Of a stretch of 64,000 nucleotides of DNA, positions 1 to 7,669 are shown in pieces. The notes under the pieces are model-generated. The model was not told the origin of the DNA. It saw only the letters and a program-made list of their open reading frames with translations, and did no database searches. The stretch covers positions 79,526 to 143,525 of the forward strand of contig NZ_NSGE01000012.1 of assembly GCF_002294985.1 (NCBI RefSeq). The letters run 5' to 3'. Numbering within the stretch: position 1 is the first letter of the stretch; each line of letters starts with the position of its first letter. The stretch comes from Mesorhizobium sp. WSM3862. Its GTDB lineage: Bacteria > Pseudomonadota > Alphaproteobacteria > Rhizobiales > Rhizobiaceae. The position numbers and the translations under genes are program-made.

Positions 1-333
1 GGCACACCTGGTTCTGAATTCTTGGGCCTCCGCTTCCGTGAGATGCTCGATGCCGATGAAGTCGTTTTTTGCGCGGCCTGAGCGAATGAGCTCATCGAGT
101 TTCGCCTGAATGGCCACGCCGTCGCGGTTCTGGGTATTTTGAATCAGGAAAACCATCAGGAAAGTAACGATCGTCGTCCCCGTGTTGATGATCAGCTGCC
201 AAGTCTCGGAATAGTGAAAAGCCGGACCGGCAATGGCCCAGACGACCACCGAAACAAGGCACAAGGCGAAGGCCCATGCACGGCCCGCGGCATGGGCGAC
301 AATCTCCGCGAGCCGATTGAATGCTTTTTCCAA
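1..333 (-). CDS. low-affinity iron permease family membrane protein, 3' end outside window
   Basis: The visible 111 residues match the small low-affinity Fe/Cu permease family (PF04120): a hydrophobic N-terminal half, then the conserved block INTGTTIVTFLMVFLIQNTQ at about residues 48-67, then an amphipathic stretch with KLDELI and the HLTEAEA segment. The family is thought to be an inner-membrane protein linked to iron uptake, but its transport activity in bacteria is poorly established. I chose TTG at 333 because GGAG lies seven bases upstream; an in-frame GTG at 354 is the alternative. The gene runs off the left edge, so the C-terminus is unseen. Confidence 0.8.
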   Translation of the reverse strand, partial: MEKAFNRLAEIVAHAAGRAWAFALCLVSVVVWAIAGPAFHYSETWQLIINTGTTIVTFLMVFLIQNTQNRDGVAIQAKLDELIRSGRAKNDFIGIEHLTEAEAQEFRTRCA

Positions 334-548
334 TGTTGAACTCCGGACTTTCACCCTGACGAAATTTCCCGCCAAGCCAGCCTGACGATAGCGTATCGGA
401 TGAACTGCACCGAGATGCAGCCGTTTATCCTGTCCTTGGCGCTGGGCACCGGCAAGAAATCAACTGAAGGCGGGCGCGACGCCAAGAAGGCGACCGCTCC
501 GCTGAAAAAACTTGCAGCGTTTCGCGAGGAGGCGGCCCCGTCATTAAT

Positions 549-579
549 CGCGGCCCCGGTCAAAGAGACCGGGGCCGCG
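549..579 (-). terminator. inverted repeat downstream of DUF892 gene
   Basis: A perfect 13-base stem (549-561 with 567-579) encloses a five-base loop. It lies 47 bases beyond the stop of the DUF892 gene on the minus strand and has no long T run, so it may be an inefficient terminator. The rest of 334-625 shows no convincing gene. Confidence 0.55.
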
Positions 580-625
580 TCGCCAAGTCGACTTTTGGCA
601 TGCGAATAAGCGTTTATCGGGCGCC

Positions 626-1147
626 TTACGCGGCCGCCTGCATGGCCCGCTTGTTCGCACCGCTTTCGCCGAGCTTGCTAAGTGTCTCGTCGGTAGCGGA
701 TTCTTCCTTGAGAGTGTCGCGCAGCAAGGGGAGGGCGTCTTTCAGGCCCAGTTGCTCCGCCCAGGCAATCAGCGTGCCGTAGCGCGCTATTTCATAATGC
801 TCGACCGCCTGGGCGGCAGCCACAAGGCCCGCGTCGAGCGCCGGCTCGTCCTTGTATTCCTCGAGGATCTCCGAACCCTCTTCAATGATGCCATCGATCG
901 CGGGACACGTCTTGCCGCGCGCCGGCTTGCCCAGCATTTCGAAAACCTGCTCGAGCCGGTCGACCTGAGCTTCAGTCTCGGTGCGATGCTTTTCGAAGGC
1001 CGCGCCCACTTCCTGTGACTGCGCCGCCTTGGCCATCTTAGGCAGCGTCTTCAGGATCTTTTTCTCTGCATAATAAAGGTCTTTCAGGCCATCCACGAAC
1101 AGGCTTTCCAAGCCGTTCGCCGCGCCGGACGAACTTTTCTTTGCCAT
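626..1147 (-). CDS. DUF892 ferritin-like protein (YciE/YciF type)
   Basis: A 173-residue protein with the DUF892 pattern: a lysine/serine-rich N-terminus, then LFVDGLKDLYYAEKKILKTL at about residues 16-35 and later helices with ETEAQVDRLEQVFE and AVEHYEIARYGTL that carry the Glu/His residues of a ferritin-like four-helix bundle. Family members are stress-induced proteins of uncertain biochemical role. The ATG at 1147 has GGAGA five bases upstream; a longer reading frame exists but lacks a ribosome site. An EcfG-type promoter sits 37 bases upstream, matching the known general-stress induction of this family. Confidence 0.88.
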   Translation of the reverse strand: MAKKSSSGAANGLESLFVDGLKDLYYAEKKILKTLPKMAKAAQSQEVGAAFEKHRTETEAQVDRLEQVFEMLGKPARGKTCPAIDGIIEEGSEILEEYKDEPALDAGLVAAAQAVEHYEIARYGTLIAWAEQLGLKDALPLLRDTLKEESATDETLSKLGESGANKRAMQAAA

Positions 1148-1183
1148 CGACGTCTCCTTCGTTCGACTTTCTTGACCAAACAA

Positions 1184-1208
1184 AACCGGTGGGATCGATC
1201 GATGTTCC
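1184..1208 (-). promoter_or_regulatory. EcfG/RpoE2-type promoter for the DUF892 gene
   Basis: On the minus strand GGAAC (1208-1204), 17 bases, then GTT (1186-1184). Oriented toward the gene starting at 1147. Confidence 0.7.
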
Positions 1209-1256
1209 CGCGAAATATTTTTTGAAGCCGCGACGACGCGCCGAGGTGCGCGAGCG

Positions 1257-1559
1257 TTACTTCGGCGTGCCCTTGCCGTTGCGGGACGAAAGTTGGTCGA
1301 GCATGCTGAGCGCTGCACTGGGCCCCGCATGCTCCAGCAGACCCTGCTCGCCGGCCGCCTTCTTGAAGGCGGCAAAGGCGATTGCCGGCCGGCAAATCCC
1401 ATTGGTCGCGTCTTCCACCAGCCGGACCGCCTTGCGATAGGCTGGTGAGTCCTTGCTCTTCCATTTCCGGCCAAGCGCCTTCTTGGCGTCAGCGATCGAC
1501 GACACCATCATCGTGCCGCCGTTGACGAAGTGGATGGTGAGGGGCAGGAATCTGCTCAA
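1257..1559 (-). CDS. DUF982 family protein
   Basis: A 100-residue protein resembling DUF982 (PF06169), a family expanded in rhizobia and of unknown function. Typical features are the short N-terminal strand region, then AKKALGRKW and a helical half with AVRLVEDATNG and FAAFKKAAGEQGLL near the C-terminus. An in-frame internal methionine (residue 17) could be the true start. No stress-type promoter was seen upstream, unlike its DUF892 neighbour 110 bases downstream on the same strand. Function is unknown. Confidence 0.65.
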   Translation of the reverse strand: MSRFLPLTIHFVNGGTMMVSSIADAKKALGRKWKSKDSPAYRKAVRLVEDATNGICRPAIAFAAFKKAAGEQGLLEHAGPSAALSMLDQLSSRNGKGTPK

Positions 1560-1566
1560 GGCTCTT

Positions 1567-1665
1567 TCACCGTCCTAGCCATTCGCACACAGGCCGGGCA
1601 GGCCCGACGAAGAGGTCCGCGGTCGGCGCCGCCGCCAAGGGATTATCGGTCCGAAAGGATTTCAT
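1567..1665 (-). CDS. possible 32-residue peptide
   Basis: A short frame starting MKSFRTDNPLAAA, with AGGCGG ten bases before its ATG and lying just upstream of the DUF982 gene on the same strand. No recognisable domain. It may be a leader peptide or chance. Confidence 0.25.
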   Translation of the reverse strand: MKSFRTDNPLAAAPTADLFVGPARPVCEWLGR

Positions 1666-1918
1666 GGTGCTACCGCCTGTTTGAGATCGCATAAAACGAA
1701 GCTGCCGCCGGGTAGTTGCATTCAGCCGGCCCGTGGCGGTCAAAAAACCTGCTCCTACTGATCGCTGTCCCGGCGAGCGGCGCCGGAGGTTGTGGCGGCC
1801 GTGATTGAGGTCTCGACGGATGTCGCGACGGATGTCCGGATTGAGAGCCGGCAGCTTCGGAGCGAGGCCAACCTTTTCTGTTCGCGTGCGTTGTCCCTCG
1901 AAAGCGAAGGAGACACCA

Positions 1919-2950
1919 ATGCCGACGAAATCCGCCAGGATGACCGACTCCGCCACACCGATGAAATCGGCCCCGCGGACCAAATCCACCTCCGAGCAGG
2001 CGGCCAGCAAGCAGCGGAGCGTGCAACGCAAGGTCGACGCGACCGATCGCGCCAAGTCGAATGGCAAATCCAAATCACAAGGCGCCATGCAGGCCGGCGC
2101 ACGGGAATACCCAGTGCCGCCTTTCCCGAAGCAGCATCATCCGAAACCCGGCGAGGAATGGGCGATCGAGCCCGCGCCGCTCTACGACGCGCCGTTCTGG
2201 CAGGGATCGAACAAATTGGAAGGCAAGGTGGCGCTGATCACCGGCGGCGATTCCGGCATCGGCCGCGCAGTTGCCGTGTTGTTCGCCCGGGAAGGGGCGG
2301 ATATCGCCATCGCCTATCTCAGCGAGGATCGCGACGCGAAGACGACAAAGCAGGCAGTCGAGGCCGAAGGCAGGCGCTGCATCATCATGCGCGGCGACGT
2401 GGCCAGGCGGACCTTCTGCCACAAGGCGGTGGAGCGGACGCTGAAGGCCTTCGGCAGGCTCGACGTGCTCGTCAACAACGCTGCCTTCCAGGTGCATTCG
2501 ACCGATTTCGCCGACCTCACCGAGCAACACTTCGACACCACGCTGAAGACCAATCTCTACGGCTACTTCCACATGGCCCAGGAAGCCGTTCCGCATATGA
2601 AGCCGGGTTCGGCCATCATCAACACCGGGTCGGTCACCGGCATCGAAGGCTCGAAGGAACTCATCGATTATTCGATGACCAAGGGCGGCATTCACGCCTT
2701 CACCCGGGCGCTCTCTGGTAACCTGATCAGCAAGGGCATTCGCGTCAATGCCGTGGCGCCGGGGCCGGTTTGGACGCCGCTGAACCCGTCGGAGAAGGAA
2801 GCGGAGAAGGTCTCGCAGTTTGGCGCAAAGACCCCGATGAAACGGCCAGCCCAGCCGGAAGAGATCGCGCCTGCCTATGTATTTCTCGCTTCGCCGCAAT
2901 GCTCCAGCTATATCACCGGCGAGATCCTGCCGATCATTGGGGGCTATTGA
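1919..2950 (+). CDS. short-chain dehydrogenase/reductase with basic N-terminal extension
   Basis: A 343-residue NAD(P)-dependent oxidoreductase of the classical SDR superfamily, close to the YhdF/general stress protein 39 group. After about 85 residues of lysine- and serine-rich extension and a conserved PPFPKQHHPKPGEEW segment come the Rossmann motif TGGDSGIGRA, the NNAA motif, the catalytic Ser in NTGSVTG and the YSMTK tyrosine-lysine pair, and the PGPVWTPLNP loop. The length suits this group. GGAGA lies just upstream of the ATG. The substrate is unknown; Bacillus relatives are stress-induced. No EcfG-type site was found upstream. Confidence 0.85.
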   Translation: MPTKSARMTDSATPMKSAPRTKSTSEQAASKQRSVQRKVDATDRAKSNGKSKSQGAMQAGAREYPVPPFPKQHHPKPGEEWAIEPAPLYDAPFWQGSNKLEGKVALITGGDSGIGRAVAVLFAREGADIAIAYLSEDRDAKTTKQAVEAEGRRCIIMRGDVARRTFCHKAVERTLKAFGRLDVLVNNAAFQVHSTDFADLTEQHFDTTLKTNLYGYFHMAQEAVPHMKPGSAIINTGSVTGIEGSKELIDYSMTKGGIHAFTRALSGNLISKGIRVNAVAPGPVWTPLNPSEKEAEKVSQFGAKTPMKRPAQPEEIAPAYVFLASPQCSSYITGEILPIIGGY

Positions 2951-3167
2951 CCGCGGCCGCGTATATGAAGGTCTTCATGAAGAAGGCGGTTCTCGATCCG
3001 CCGGCCGTCTTGGTAATCCGGCCTGACGGCTGCCGCAGACAACCTGATTAGCAAAACGGGCGGCCAGGCAGTCGCAGACGCTGGCAAGAGTCCGAAGGAA
3101 TTCAGATTTTTCGGCACAAGCCTGAACCTGTCGGCCTTTCGGCAGTTTTCAAGGCTAGGAGGTTTCG

Positions 3168-3350
3168 ATGAACGAGCACACCGACAAAGGCGACTCGCAT
3201 AACGGTGCCGTTGAGATCCTGGCCGGCCGATTGGTCAGGGAGGCAGACATTTCCAAAGAGCAAGCCCGCGAACTGATCGAGTTGATCGGGACCGATTGGA
3301 ATTCCCTGCTTCGAGAGGCTCATTTTCTGAAGGCGCGGCATCGCCTATGA
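3168..3350 (+). CDS. small hypothetical protein
   Basis: A 60-residue, probably helical protein with an AGGAGG ribosome site seven bases before the ATG. The centre (ISKEQARELIELIGTDW) resembles short rhizobial helix-turn-helix-like families related to DUF3606, but I cannot assign a family. Its stop overlaps the start of the following DUF768 gene as ATGA, so the two are translationally coupled and probably act together. Function unknown. Confidence 0.6.
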   Translation: MNEHTDKGDSHNGAVEILAGRLVREADISKEQARELIELIGTDWNSLLREAHFLKARHRL

Positions 3351-3574
3351 GCGAACGCGGGGCCGAATTCTTTGGCGAATGGATTACCAACAACGTGATG
3401 CGCGGCAGCGTCGGCGCTGATATCATTTCCGTCGCGGAATTGACGACCAAGCTCTTTGCAGATGCGAAGGCCGCAGGTGTTTCCGAGCATGAGATTGAAG
3501 AGGAGATCGGGAGCGCTTACGATGCCATACTGGCTGCAATCGTCGGACTTGAGGACTCGGGCAAGTCCGATTGA
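3347..3574 (+). CDS. DUF768 family protein
   Basis: A 75-residue protein with the DUF768 (PF05589) signature: N-terminal MSERGAEFFGEWITNNV, a central VAELTTKLFADAKAAGV and the acidic EIEEEIGSAYDAILAAI. The family is confined mainly to Mesorhizobium and relatives and has no known function. The start is fixed by the four-base ATGA overlap with the preceding gene. It is one of the clearer taxonomic markers in the window. Confidence 0.7.
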   Translation: MSERGAEFFGEWITNNVMRGSVGADIISVAELTTKLFADAKAAGVSEHEIEEEIGSAYDAILAAIVGLEDSGKSD

Positions 3575-3614
3575 AAGCCAAGGCAGCCAGCAATCAACCC
3601 GGATAGGGGCGCGT

Positions 3615-3923
3615 TCAGCCCGCCTTGCGCGGAACGATGTAGCCCGTGCCTTTCGCGCCGCGGGATCGGCCGACAGACCGATGCTGCCTATGGGCTGCAG
3701 GCTCGATCGCCGGCGCTGTTTCCATCTGCGATCGCTCAGCGTCATCCGACATGACAAAGGAGAGCGCGATCAGATCGTCGGCGTCGATGCCGCCGCGACC
3801 GTTGTCCATAAGGTCGGCGACCCTTCGGAATGCCTGCATGTCATCCATGCTCACGTTGGCCGCCAGCAGCCTCTCTTGGAGACCCGTCAACTTGGTGGTC
3901 AAGGCCTTGGAAGTTTCGATCAT
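3615..3923 (-). CDS. hypothetical protein
   Basis: A 102-residue protein with a helical first half (TKALTTKLTGLQERLL-like pattern) and a low-complexity, basic C-terminus. The ATG has a strong GGAGG six bases upstream, which is the main support. It converges on the DUF768 gene with 40 bases between stops. No family recognised. Confidence 0.5.
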   Translation of the reverse strand: MIETSKALTTKLTGLQERLLAANVSMDDMQAFRRVADLMDNGRGGIDADDLIALSFVMSDDAERSQMETAPAIEPAAHRQHRSVGRSRGAKGTGYIVPRKAG

Positions 3924-4223
3924 AATTGCCTCCGTGGTTCCAATCTTAAGTGCCAGACCGAGGATAAGAGCCTCGAACAGTGCGGGGCCGATGAACAGAC
4001 TGATTTGCCATTACCTGCTATCGCCCAGCCGCTCGGCCTGCCTGGCAACCTTTGCGAACTCTCCGTCTGTTGGAATGACCTCGAGGGTGGCAGGGGCTCA
4101 TCCTCGCCAGTCGCGACCCAATGAAATTTCTGGCAAGATGTTCCTCCCCCCGACTTTTGAGTTGGCCCGTACGACATTTGTCCCGCATTCGCTGGGACCG
4201 GTGGCCGAGGTCCAGAATTTTAG

Positions 4224-4248
4224 GGAACGGTCGCTGTCGGATTTTGTT
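4224..4248 (+). promoter_or_regulatory. EcfG/RpoE2-type promoter for candidate sRNA 1
   Basis: GGAAC 4224-4228, 17 bases, GTT 4246-4248. No coding start follows; a rho-independent terminator ends at 4343. Confidence 0.65.
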
Positions 4249-4254
4249 GATTGG

Positions 4255-4343
4255 ATGCCTGCTGCGCACGTTGCCAGGTTTGCGCACTCAGGTACCAACC
4301 TCCAGAATACTCAGCCCGCAGGCTCCGGTCTGCGGGCTTTTTC
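4255..4343 (+). ncRNA. candidate stress-induced small RNA 1
   Basis: About 90 bases lie between the predicted EcfG-type start and a strong terminator: stem 4313-4321 with 4330-4338 followed by TTTTT. A self-complementary TGCGCA pair (4263-4268, 4281-4286) can form an upper stem, and an unpaired CCUCC (4299-4303) could base-pair with ribosome-binding sites. No ORF fits. This recalls sigma-T-dependent GsrN of Caulobacter in logic; homology is not claimed. The remaining parts of 3924-4494 show nothing. Confidence 0.55.
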
Positions 4344-4494
4344 GATGCCATGGAATGCGGCGCTCGCGCTGCCGCTGCCCGTCCGCATCTGGGACGGCGG
4401 CGTCGGCTGCGAGACTTGGCTCTCATTCACTAGCTTCGGAAACAAAAGGCCGGCCGGATCGTTCGCTCTATGCCAGATCACCGGGTGCCGTGCC

Positions 4495-4710
4495 ATGCCA
4501 TCCACCTCGATCAAGAAAACAGAATATGATCCGGCCAAAGGGATTCTTTCCGTATGGTTTGTGACCAGCGGGAAACGCTACGAGTTCGAGGGGGTGCCGC
4601 CGGAGACGTTCGCGGCATTCCGATCAGCCTTTGCCAAGGGCCGCTTTTTCAACGCGCACATCCGCAATCGCTTCCGATATCGTCGCGTAACAAGCGATGA
4701 CGATGATTGA
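4495..4710 (+). CDS. KTSC domain protein
   Basis: A 71-residue protein that consists of a KTSC domain (PF13619): an N-terminal STSIKKTEYDPAKGILSVWF strand pair, then YEFEGVPPETFAAFRSA and the terminal FFNAHIRNRFRYRR. The domain occurs alone in small proteins and at the end of lysyl-tRNA-synthetase-like proteins; its role is unknown, though nucleic-acid binding has been proposed. The ATG at 4495 gives the usual family length; the longer upstream frame overlaps the candidate sRNA terminator and is not used. Confidence 0.75.
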   Translation: MPSTSIKKTEYDPAKGILSVWFVTSGKRYEFEGVPPETFAAFRSAFAKGRFFNAHIRNRFRYRRVTSDDDD

Positions 4711-4803
4711 CCGGCTATTCAGCGTCCAGTTCAAGCGGCTCGTGCTGCGCTGCTCATGATTTGGCGTGGATCCCGGCGATCGCCGCTGCGTTGGAGCTCT
4801 TGG

Positions 4804-4989
4804 TCATCCGCGAAGCCTTTCGGCCTCGCGTTCCAAGGTCTTCCGGTCGTTGCCGTGCTGTTTGATGAGATCGCGAACCTGTTGCGCCGTCAGCCCGACC
4901 TTGTTGGCGAAATGCCGGACTTCGTAGTCATCGTCCGCTGATACCCGGTTGCGGTCACTGCCACCACGCTTGCTCTTGTCGTCTGCCAT
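4804..4989 (-). CDS. DUF3606 family small protein
   Basis: A 61-residue protein with a charged N-terminus and the DUF3606-like helical segment YEVRHFANKVGLTAQQVRDL followed by IKQHGNDRKTLEREAERL. The fold is probably a small helix-turn-helix-like bundle; function is unknown. GGAGG lies upstream of the ATG and an EcfG-type promoter lies 24 bases upstream, so it is likely a general-stress gene. Confidence 0.75.
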   Translation of the reverse strand: MADDKSKRGGSDRNRVSADDDYEVRHFANKVGLTAQQVRDLIKQHGNDRKTLEREAERLRG

Positions 4990-5012
4990 CGCTTGTTCCT
5001 CCGGCAGGGAAT

Positions 5013-5037
5013 AACAGCGGCCGCGCAGGAATGTTCC
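5013..5037 (-). promoter_or_regulatory. EcfG/RpoE2-type promoter for the DUF3606 gene
   Basis: Minus strand GGAAC (5037-5033), 17 bases, GTT (5015-5013), facing the start at 4989. Confidence 0.7.
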
Positions 5038-5178
5038 AGGCGTGGCAAGCGGCAATTTTAGGCGGGACTAACAAAAGTTATCGAAAACGGACTGCTCGCT
5101 CGTGCAGGATTAACGTCACTCCGCCCGCCACGGCGGAGGATGGGAGGACCGGCCTCAACAAAGCCGAAGGCCGGGTTA

Positions 5179-5222
5179 CTTGGCCCGTTGCGCGGATCCC
5201 TTGGGCGCTGCGACGGGCCAAG
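5179..5222. other. strong hairpin in a 430-base stretch without a confident gene
   Basis: CTTGGCCCGT (5179-5188) pairs perfectly with ACGGGCCAAG (5213-5222), and a second short hairpin precedes it near 5140-5175. There is no T run on either strand. Apart from this, 5038-5419 holds no gene I can support. Confidence 0.3.
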
Positions 5223-5419
5223 GTCGCTTGCGTCAGTCTTTCCTCCAGCGGCGCCTTTCTCGCCAAGCCAGTAGTGAACCATTAACATTTGTTACTGCGG
5301 ACCTGCTAATGAACTGCGTAGATGACTGGGCGGGCGTTGCCCTGGGCTTTGGAGTTGGGTTCGGTTTGCGGCGACAGTGTCACCGACTTGAGAAGCCAAC
5401 CGATAGCTAGGCCCGTTGT

Positions 5420-5596
5420 CTAACCTTGGCGGGCCACGGCAACGGGTCTAGCGTTCCTCCGCTTGGGAATGGATTTCCGGCCGAAGATGAATGTGCCGTC
5501 TCTGACGGCGTTCACACTGCCCCCGATACGAGCCCGAAACACCTTCGCGGCATGAGGAGACAGCCCGCCAGCGCTCACAAGGAACTTTAGCGGCAT
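5420..5596 (-). CDS. small basic hypothetical protein
   Basis: A 58-residue frame: a hydrophobic start (MPLKFLVSAGGLSPHAAKVF), a middle with GGSVNAVRDGTFIFGR and an Arg/Lys/Val-rich tail. AGGAGA sits eight bases before the ATG. The start codon lies inside the plus-strand promoter for the next gene, so the two divergent units overlap. Family unknown. Confidence 0.45.
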   Translation of the reverse strand: MPLKFLVSAGGLSPHAAKVFRARIGGSVNAVRDGTFIFGRKSIPKRRNARPVAVARQG

Positions 5597-5605
5597 CTAA
5601 AAGTT
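5581..5605 (+). promoter_or_regulatory. EcfG/RpoE2-type promoter for the 41-residue membrane protein
   Basis: GGAAC 5581-5585, 17 bases, GTT 5603-5605. It overlaps the start codon of the minus-strand gene at 5596. Confidence 0.65.
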
Positions 5606-5640
5606 CTCCTCGGGCAATCCCGCACTCCTTGGGTCGAACG

Positions 5641-5766
5641 ATGGCCGAGCTGGCATCAACTTTCGCATATTCATCAGGGCTGACCGGCGATGATATGCTA
5701 AGCGCAGTCGTGTCGTTACTGGCCGGCCTGCTGCTCTATAATGTCATGCGCGAACCAAGCCGATAG
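5641..5766 (+). CDS. 41-residue single-span membrane protein
   Basis: The frame begins MAELASTFAYSSGLTGDD and continues into one hydrophobic helix (MLSAVVSLLAGLLLYNVM) with a short charged tail ending EPSR. An EcfG-type promoter ends 36 bases before the ATG, which is the main reason to believe it. The ribosome site is weak. Many stress regulons contain such tiny inner-membrane proteins, but this one has no name I know. Confidence 0.55.
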   Translation: MAELASTFAYSSGLTGDDMLSAVVSLLAGLLLYNVMREPSR

Positions 5767-5874
5767 GGCTCCTGCCGAGACGAAATTCACAGACCGCGCA
5801 GTGACGCCGGACAAAAGTTCGGTGGGCGGCCGTTGCTCGGTAGCGCAGCATGGAGGCAATCGGCTATTTGCCCG

Positions 5875-6189
5875 GGACCTCAGTCCGATCCAATTGACTC
5901 GTAGCTGACTTTTTTTGGGTGTATCCTTTCCCCGTTGTGGCGTATCGGGGTGAGGTAAACGATGCGTGGAAGCAATCGCAATGCTGTCCCGCCCAAAAGT
6001 GCGGGATGCGGTATAGTTGAACCTGCAGAGGTCAACATTCTGGCCAAGGCGGTGAGTGACTACTGCTCCAGTCACAAAATCGAACGCAGGGACGAGCGCG
6101 AAAACGTCGCGGTCAAAGTCATGAGCCTTTTTGGACGCGGTGTAACTGACGCTGACCAGCTGTTGGAAGAACTCGAGAAGGTTCGCTAA
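5875..6189 (+). repeat. copy 1 of duplicated promoter-plus-gene unit
   Basis: About 315 bases matching 10969-11284 with scattered substitutions. The match starts with GGACCTCAGTCCGATCCA upstream of the gene and ends at its stop, so the promoter region was duplicated along with the coding part. Confidence 0.8.
5962..6189 (+). CDS. 75-residue hypothetical protein, copy 1
   Basis: A small protein with a basic N-terminus and a helical core: EPAEVNILAKAVSDYC at about residues 21-36, then ERENVAVKVMSLFGRGV and a final LLEELEKVR. About 80 percent of residues are shared with the protein at 11057, and the same layout (helix, spacer, A-x-x-V/I-M-x-L/F, D-x-x-x-L) appears in the gene at 8248. The family seems confined to rhizobia and has no known role. 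The shared upstream region holds a conserved TTGACT and a TGTATCCT element that could be a housekeeping promoter; no GGAAC is present. Confidence 0.65.
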   Translation: MRGSNRNAVPPKSAGCGIVEPAEVNILAKAVSDYCSSHKIERRDERENVAVKVMSLFGRGVTDADQLLEELEKVR

Positions 6190-6211
6190 AGCGAGCCTGG
6201 TGCCCTCGGCT

Positions 6212-6237
6212 GGAACAAGTCCACTAAAGCCGAAGTT
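6212..6237 (+). promoter_or_regulatory. possible EcfG-type promoter (18-base spacing)
   Basis: GGAAC 6212-6216, 18 bases, GTT 6235-6237. No good ORF follows; the next terminator-like element is the hairpin at 6343-6375, so it may drive a short RNA of about 130 bases. Confidence 0.4.
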
Positions 6238-6342
6238 CGCGTAGACGGGTTCTGAGCAAAATGAGCGCGTTCGGAAGAGCTTGTGTGAAATGATCCTCAG
6301 GCGATGCAGCACTGGGAGAGCGCTCTAGCCGAGAGACGCAAC

Positions 6343-6475
6343 AGATGCCCGTCATTCCAGGAATGGCGGGCATCTATTTCACTGCTGCCGACGAAGAAGG
6401 TGACGCATTTCCTCGCCGGTCCTACCAAATGATGCATCGGGCAAGTTGTTTCTAGCATAACGACCAATGCGCCGG
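6343..6475 (+). repeat. hairpin-headed repeat, copy A
   Basis: Begins with a near-perfect palindrome (6343-6358 with 6360-6375), followed by about 100 bases also found after the hairpins at 7350 and 8911; shared landmarks are a GGTGACGCA segment, CTACCAAATGATGCA and a GACCAATGCG block. Confidence 0.6.
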
Positions 6476-6521
6476 CCTGTCTAACCTCAGTAGAGCGGGA
6501 AGAGGTCGTTCCTCGACGGCA

Positions 6522-6845
6522 CTAGTTGGGATCGCCGGACCTCGAGCCCCCATGGGCTCCGCCGCCATAGCTGTCCCCCCGCGACCTTCCGTTGCCGGAT
6601 CTAAGAAACTTTGGCTTGGGACCGACGTGACCGTGGTTCTTGTCACCCCATCCATTGCCCGGACGTGTTCCTCCCGATTTGGCAATCGCCTTGGAGTTCA
6701 AGCTTGTGCCGAGCAGCAATGTAATGGCCGGAGGCGTCACCGCAGCAAAGCGTCCAGCCTGCTTGAGAAAATCGCGGCGCGCGTTGGCCTCTGAAACAAG
6801 CTTTTCGGAATTCTTTTCAATAAGCCTTTTGCTCTCATTCGGCAT
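6522..6845 (-). CDS. small Tat-signal protein with Gly/Arg-rich tail
   Basis: A 107-residue protein. Residues about 28-55 form a twin-arginine-like signal (ARRDFLKQAGRFAAV followed by a short hydrophobic core and SKAIAKS), so export or membrane anchoring by Tat is likely. The rest is rich in Gly, Lys, His and Ser and probably disordered. The ATG at 6845 has AGGAG eight bases upstream and avoids seven residues of an upstream frame. No catalytic domain is visible; it may be a small periplasmic accessory or chaperone-like protein. Confidence 0.6.
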   Translation of the reverse strand: MPNESKRLIEKNSEKLVSEANARRDFLKQAGRFAAVTPPAITLLLGTSLNSKAIAKSGGTRPGNGWGDKNHGHVGPKPKFLRSGNGRSRGDSYGGGAHGGSRSGDPN

Positions 6846-6935
6846 TTTAGCACTCCTTTCCTGCAAGATACTTTAATTGCTGTCTGCAAAGAAAGTAGTT
6901 CTCCAAAAGGCGTACACCGCGCCGGTGTCCGGAGC

Positions 6936-6978
6936 GGCCCGGCTCTCTGGCCGAAAAAGGCCAGAATTGAGCCGGGCC
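6936..6978. other. long two-part hairpin in 6846-7138
   Basis: GGCCCGGCTC (6936-6945) pairs with GAGCCGGGCC (6969-6978), and inside it TCTGGCC (6946-6952) pairs with GGCCAGA (6959-6965), leaving a loop of GAAAAA. No T tail on either strand and no gene in 6846-7138. Confidence 0.4.
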
Positions 6979-7138
6979 TGACCGGCGGGGGCTCGGAATC
7001 GCAACACGGCGCCGGCTGACCAATGAGCATATACCCCTGATTGTATAGCCGGAACGCATTCATAAGGATAAAGCCGAGCCGGATCAGTGCAGCCAATATT
7101 ACGGCTTCAAGCTGGCGCTAATATTCGAGCAGGCTGAT

Positions 7139-7163
7139 GGAACCCGAACGGTGCGGTCGGGTT
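7139..7163 (+). promoter_or_regulatory. EcfG/RpoE2-type promoter for candidate sRNA 2
   Basis: GGAAC 7139-7143, 17 bases, GTT 7161-7163. Confidence 0.65.
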
Positions 7164-7169
7164 GGTAAC

Positions 7170-7269
7170 ATGCGACCGCACTCGTTTTCTCCCATTCAGG
7201 GTGCGGCCGCTCTACTCCGTAAGCAACAGAAGCCCGTCGCGCTTGCGCCATTGCGCGACGGGCTTTTCT
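7170..7269 (+). ncRNA. candidate stress-induced small RNA 2
   Basis: Roughly 100 bases from an EcfG-type promoter to a strong terminator (12-base stem 7231-7242 with 7253-7264, then TTTTCT). An upper stem CCGCAC/GTGCGG (7176-7181, 7201-7206) displays a loop containing CUCCCAUU (7189-7196), complementary to ribosome-binding sites. The same eight bases sit in the loop of candidate sRNA 3. No ORF explains this stretch. Confidence 0.6.
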
Positions 7270-7349
7270 GGTCCACTGAACTTGTAGGTCGATACCCTTC
7301 ATGTGCGAAGCAGCACCGCGAAGGCGGCTTGACGGCTGAAAACCCAAAC

Positions 7350-7500
7350 AGGTACACCCGCCACCCGGGGGAGTGTATGGCGGGTACCTGACCTCTCTCC
7401 GCCGACGACTGAAGGATTCCGCCGGCTCTACCAAATGTCGGAACGGGCTTAATGTTTCAGTACTGGGACCAATGCGTTTGGATGTCCGACTTCCGTCCGG
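7350..7500 (+). repeat. hairpin-headed repeat, copy C
   Basis: The hairpin pairs 7350-7363 with 7378-7389 imperfectly, and is followed by CCGGCTCTACCAAATG and a TTTCAGTACTGGGACCAATG block shared with the copies at 6343 and 8911. Confidence 0.55.
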
Positions 7501-7567
7501 AGCGACAATGCTTTCAAATCATTGGTTCAACCAACCCGCACTAGACCTGGGAAGTGCTCGGACTGGT

Positions 7568-7669
7568 CTATGTTTTCATCAGCGCAATTCGATAGGCGCC
7601 TTTGTTCGCCACGCCATCCCAGATGAAGAACGCGGCAAGGGCGGCGACGATCAGCAGGATCGGTCGCAT
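7568..7669 (-). CDS. 33-residue membrane peptide
   Basis: A short frame, MRPILLIVAALAAFFIWDGV followed by a small tail ending ALMKT, with one hydrophobic helix at the N-terminus. GAGG precedes the ATG at a slightly long distance. Short proteins of this form occur in rhizobia, from memory. It lies alone in 7501-8001, which otherwise shows nothing. Confidence 0.45.
   Translation of the reverse strand: MRPILLIVAALAAFFIWDGVANKGAYRIALMKT

Noticed and set aside
5308..5409. A 33-residue frame MNCVDDWAGVALGFGVGFGL
   Set aside because: No ribosome site and no promoter; too short to support alone.
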